Assembly: GCA_009911355.1 (NCBI GenBank) | Contig: QXXE01000011.1 | Span: 1 to 64,000, forward strand | Direction of reading: 5' to 3' | DNA length: 64,000 nt | Origin: Clostridiaceae bacterium | GTDB lineage: Bacteria; Bacillota; Clostridia; Oscillospirales; Butyricicoccaceae | In this document: in pieces, positions 61,627 through 64,000 of the stretch | How the letters are laid out: every line of letters starts with the position of its first letter | Numbering within the stretch: the first letter of the stretch is position 1 | Notes under the pieces: model-generated | Told to the model about the DNA's origin: nothing | Databases searched by the model: none | What the model saw: only the letters and a program-made list of their open reading frames with translations | Made by a program: the position numbers and the translations under genes

Positions 61627-62943
61627 ATGAGCGACACCATGCAGGAGGTCCTGCGCTTTATCGAAGAAAATGACGTAAAATTCATCCGTCTCGCGTTCTG
61701 CGATATTTTCGGCATCCAGAAAAACATTTCCATCATGCCCGGCGAGCTGCCGCGCGCGTTTTCCTCGGGCATCTGCTTCGACGCGTCGGCGTTCCGGGGC
61801 TTCATGCACATCGAGCAGTCCGACCTGCTGCTCCTGCCCGACCCGGCGACGCTTTCCATCCTGCCGTGGCGGCCCTCGCAGGGGCGGGTGGTGCGGTTCT
61901 TCTGCGACATCCGTTACCCGGACGGACGGCCGTTCGAGGGCGACGGGCGGCACATCCTCCGGGAAGCGGAAGCCCGCGCCAAATCGCACGGGCTGACCTG
62001 CAAGATCGGCACGGAAAGCGAATTTTACCTGTTCGAGCTGGACGAAAAGGGCGAGCCGACCCTATCCCCGCACGACCACGCGGGCTATTTCGACGTCGCG
62101 CCGCTCGACAAGGGGGAAAACGTGCGCCGCCAGATCTGCCTGACGCTGGAGGAAATGGGCATCCAGCCCGAAAGCTCCCACCACGAGCAGGGGCCCGGGC
62201 AAAACGAGATCGACTTCAAATATTCCGACGCGCTCGAAGCCGCCGACAACCTGGTCACCTTCAAATGGGTCGTCCGGACGATGGCGGCGGGGAGCGGGCT
62301 GTTCGCGTCCTTCCTGCCCAAACCGCTGCCCGGCGCGAGCGGGAGCGGGCTGCACATCAACCTGTCCCTGTTCCAGAACGGGCGCAACATGTTCCGCACG
62401 CGGGAGGAGCACTCGCAGACCTGCGAAAGCTTTATCGCGGGCATCCTCGAGCGGGCGGGCGAGCTAACCGTCTTCCTGAACCCGCTGACCAATTCCTACC
62501 GCCGTTTCGGCAAGTTTGAAGCGCCCAAATATATCACCTGGTCGCACCAGAACCGCTCCCCGCTCGTGCGCATCCCCTCGGCGACGGGCGAGCTGAGCCG
62601 GATGGAGCTCCGCTCCCCAGACGCAGGCGCCAACCCGTATCTCGCGGTCGCGCTGCTCATCCACGCGGGGATGGACGGCATCGACCGTGCGCTTGCGCTG
62701 CCGGAGCCGTGCAATGAAAACCTGTTCAGCGCGCGCGCGGAAATCACAGGGCGCTACGCGGCCTTGCCAGGCTCGCTGCGGGACGCGGTCGAGCTTGCCA
62801 ACGGCAGCGCGTTCCTGCGGGAGCACCTGCCCGCGCGCACCTTCACCAGCTACCTGACCGCAAAGGCCGAGGAATGGGAGCGCTACCAGGCGGCGGGCGA
62901 CAAGGAGCAGATCGAGCGCGATCTGTATTTTGCGCACTATTGA
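61627..62943 (+). CDS. glnA: Glutamine synthetase, type I (GS-I alpha-like)
   Basis: ATP-dependent synthesis of glutamine. It is 438 aa. The beta-Grasp N-domain carries FIRLAFCDIFGIQKNISIMP. The catalytic domain has IGTESEFYLFEL, SHHEQGPGQNEIDFKYSD, GSGLHINLSLFQNG, NRSPLVRIP and RMELRSPDAGANPYLA. I do not find the Lys-x-x-Leu-Tyr adenylylation site region of GS-I beta, in line with Firmicute enzymes. ATG 61627 follows AGGAGG; the open frame from 61399 overlaps the previous gene. Confidence 0.95.
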   Translation: MSDTMQEVLRFIEENDVKFIRLAFCDIFGIQKNISIMPGELPRAFSSGICFDASAFRGFMHIEQSDLLLLPDPATLSILPWRPSQGRVVRFFCDIRYPDGRPFEGDGRHILREAEARAKSHGLTCKIGTESEFYLFELDEKGEPTLSPHDHAGYFDVAPLDKGENVRRQICLTLEEMGIQPESSHHEQGPGQNEIDFKYSDALEAADNLVTFKWVVRTMAAGSGLFASFLPKPLPGASGSGLHINLSLFQNGRNMFRTREEHSQTCESFIAGILERAGELTVFLNPLTNSYRRFGKFEAPKYITWSHQNRSPLVRIPSATGELSRMELRSPDAGANPYLAVALLIHAGMDGIDRALALPEPCNENLFSARAEITGRYAALPGSLRDAVELANGSAFLREHLPARTFTSYLTAKAEEWERYQAAGDKEQIERDLYFAHY

Positions 62944-62996
62944 CCCCCCCCCGCAGCATCACCATGACAGGACAGCGGAAAGGAGGCGCATCCCTG

Positions 62997-63578
62997 ATGG
63001 AACTGGCACTGCTGGCCTCGGCCAGCGACAAAGCAAACCAGCCGCTCGCAAAAGCCCTCACGGGCTCCGGCAGCGCAGAACGTATCCTGACCGCAAAAAG
63101 CGGCGCGGAGGCGCGCAGGCTGCTGCTTGACCAAGAAGTCAGCCTCTTGGTCATCAACGCCCCGCTTCCCGACGAGTTCGGGCACGAGCTCGCGCTCACA
63201 GCGGCGCATACAACCTCCGCAGGGGTGCTGCTGCTCGTAAAAGAAGAGATCTGCGAAGCGGCCGCAGACAAAGTGGAGCCGGACGGCGTCCTCGTGCTCC
63301 CCAAGCCGCTGAACCGGGCGCTTTTTTACCAATCGCTGCGCTTCCTGCGCGCCGCGCGCAGCCGCATGGCCGGTTTGCAGGACGAAAACCGCAAGCTTCA
63401 GCGCAAAATCGAGGAGATCAAAACGGTGGACCGCGCCAAGTGCATCCTGATCGAATGCTGCGGCATGACAGAGCCCGAAGCGCATGCCTTTATCGAAAAA
63501 TCCGCAATGGACAAACGCATTACCAAGCTTGCAGCAGCAAAGGAGGTGCTGGACGGCGGCGCGCCGTCCCCCGCATAG
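62997..63578 (+). CDS. ANTAR-domain response regulator (RNA-binding antiterminator)
   Basis: 193 aa. It has a receiver-like N-domain whose phospho-acceptor region is degenerate (LLVINAPLPDEF; no clear Asp), a coiled coil (about residues 123-145), and a C-terminal ANTAR three-helix bundle (KCILIECCGMTEPEAHAFIEK and MDKRITKLAAAKEVLD). ANTAR proteins bind RNA hairpins and prevent termination. ATG 62997 follows AAAGGAGG. It is next to glnA and downstream of the synthase genes, whose leader carries a terminator, so control of nitrogen genes is likely. Confidence 0.9.
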   Translation: MELALLASASDKANQPLAKALTGSGSAERILTAKSGAEARRLLLDQEVSLLVINAPLPDEFGHELALTAAHTTSAGVLLLVKEEICEAAADKVEPDGVLVLPKPLNRALFYQSLRFLRAARSRMAGLQDENRKLQRKIEEIKTVDRAKCILIECCGMTEPEAHAFIEKSAMDKRITKLAAAKEVLDGGAPSPA

Positions 63579-63651
63579 CGCCCCCGCGGCAAACGGCCCG
63601 CCCGCCCCACGAAATTTATGCAAACTTTCTGTAGAAATGTTCCCTCCCCCG

Positions 63652-63660
63652 TGCTATAAT
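63652..63660 (+). promoter_or_regulatory. Extended -10 promoter of dapF
   Basis: TGCTATAAT at 63652-63660, 38 bp before the start codon. A -35 is not obvious (TAGAAA at 63632 at best). Confidence 0.6.
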
Positions 63661-63698
63661 ATCGGTAATTTCTATTGCTTTACAGGAGCGTTTTCAAT

Positions 63699-64000
63699 AT
63701 GGAACTGAAATTTACAAAAATGCACGGCTGCGGGAACGATTATATCTACATCAACTGCTTTGACCAGACGGTCGAGGACCCCGCGGCGCTCGCGGTCTCG
63801 CTGTCCCGCCCCCATTTTGGCGTGGGCTCGGACGGCGTCATCCTGATCTGCCCCTCGGATACTGCCGACGCGAAAATGCGCATGTTCAACGCCGACGGCA
63901 GCGAGGGGAAAATGTGCGGCAACGGCATCCGCTGCGTCGGCAAATACCTGTATGACAACGGCATGGCCGGCAGGCGCACCGAGGTCACCGTCGAAACGCT
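63699..64000 (+). CDS. dapF: Diaminopimelate epimerase (partial, cut by window end)
   Basis: Interconverts LL- and meso-diaminopimelate for peptidoglycan and lysine synthesis. The first 100 residues are visible: [29 protein letters not shown] and the first catalytic cysteine in CGNGIRC. The second catalytic cysteine is beyond the window. AGGAG lies 11 nt before the ATG. The reading frame is open at position 64000. Confidence 0.95.
   Translation, partial: MELKFTKMHGCGNDYIYINCFDQTVEDPAALAVSLSRPHFGVGSDGVILICPSDTADAKMRMFNADGSEGKMCGNGIRCVGKYLYDNGMAGRRTEVTVET

Overview
The window is a GC-rich, gene-dense piece of a Gram-positive chromosome. I infer a gut Oscillospiraceae/Ruminococcaceae-type Clostridium. 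The reasons are AGGAGG ribosome sites with frequent TTG and GTG starts, sigma-A promoters, the order gdpP-rplI-dnaB-tilS-hpt-ftsH, cysteine-type sulfatases, a split archaeal-type glutamate synthase, and a PurO-type IMP cyclohydrolase. No tRNA, rRNA, CRISPR array, transposase or prophage gene was seen.

Layout. 1-8.0 kb: housekeeping operon gdpP, rplI, dnaB, tilS, hpt, ftsH (+). 8.2-8.9 kb: a small membrane-protein/XRE-regulator pair, which recurs at 37.4-37.95 kb. 9-13 kb: metA-type homoserine acyltransferase, glpK, gluQRS. 13.1-22.9 kb: a divergent lacto-N-biose/galacto-N-biose locus. On the minus strand are an AraC regulator, a small unknown gene, galE and nahK. On the plus strand are a sugar-binding lipoprotein, two permeases, a 66-aa membrane protein and the GH112 phosphorylase. 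23-37.2 kb: about 14 kb of minus-strand genes with four sulfatases, a YesM/YesN two-component system whose kinase is split by a frameshift, and an SsuABC/NMT1-type importer with two different permeases and two different ATPases. 38-48.9 kb: purine operon purE-purC-purF-like-unknown-purF-purM-purN-purO-purH(AICAR transformylase only)-purD-unknown, preceded by a leader ORF and an attenuator-like hairpin. 48.9-56 kb: a glycosyltransferase, a GT4-CsaB fusion, an XRE membrane regulator, an AI-2E family permease and a MATE pump. 56.3-63.6 kb: split glutamate synthase, glutamine synthetase and an ANTAR regulator, behind a leader terminator. The window ends inside dapF.

How it works together. The 13-37 kb block reads as a host-glycan module. 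Sulfatases would remove sulfate from mucin-type glycans, and the lacto-N-biose transporter and phosphorylase would take up and split the Gal-beta-1,3-HexNAc disaccharide. NahK and GalE feed the products into central metabolism. The uridylyltransferase, the sugar ABC ATPase and the anaerobic sulfatase-maturing enzyme this needs are not in the window.

The observations I rate highest are: (1) the 26-28 kb importer, whose two ATPases carry complementary defects that fall on the same composite ATP site; (2) a PurF paralogue that has lost its glutaminase active site but keeps its PRPP loop, next to a normal purF; (3) the purE leader; (4) a dispersed intergenic repeat with eight copies in 64 kb; and (5) two XRE/membrane modules with identical promoter-operator spacing.
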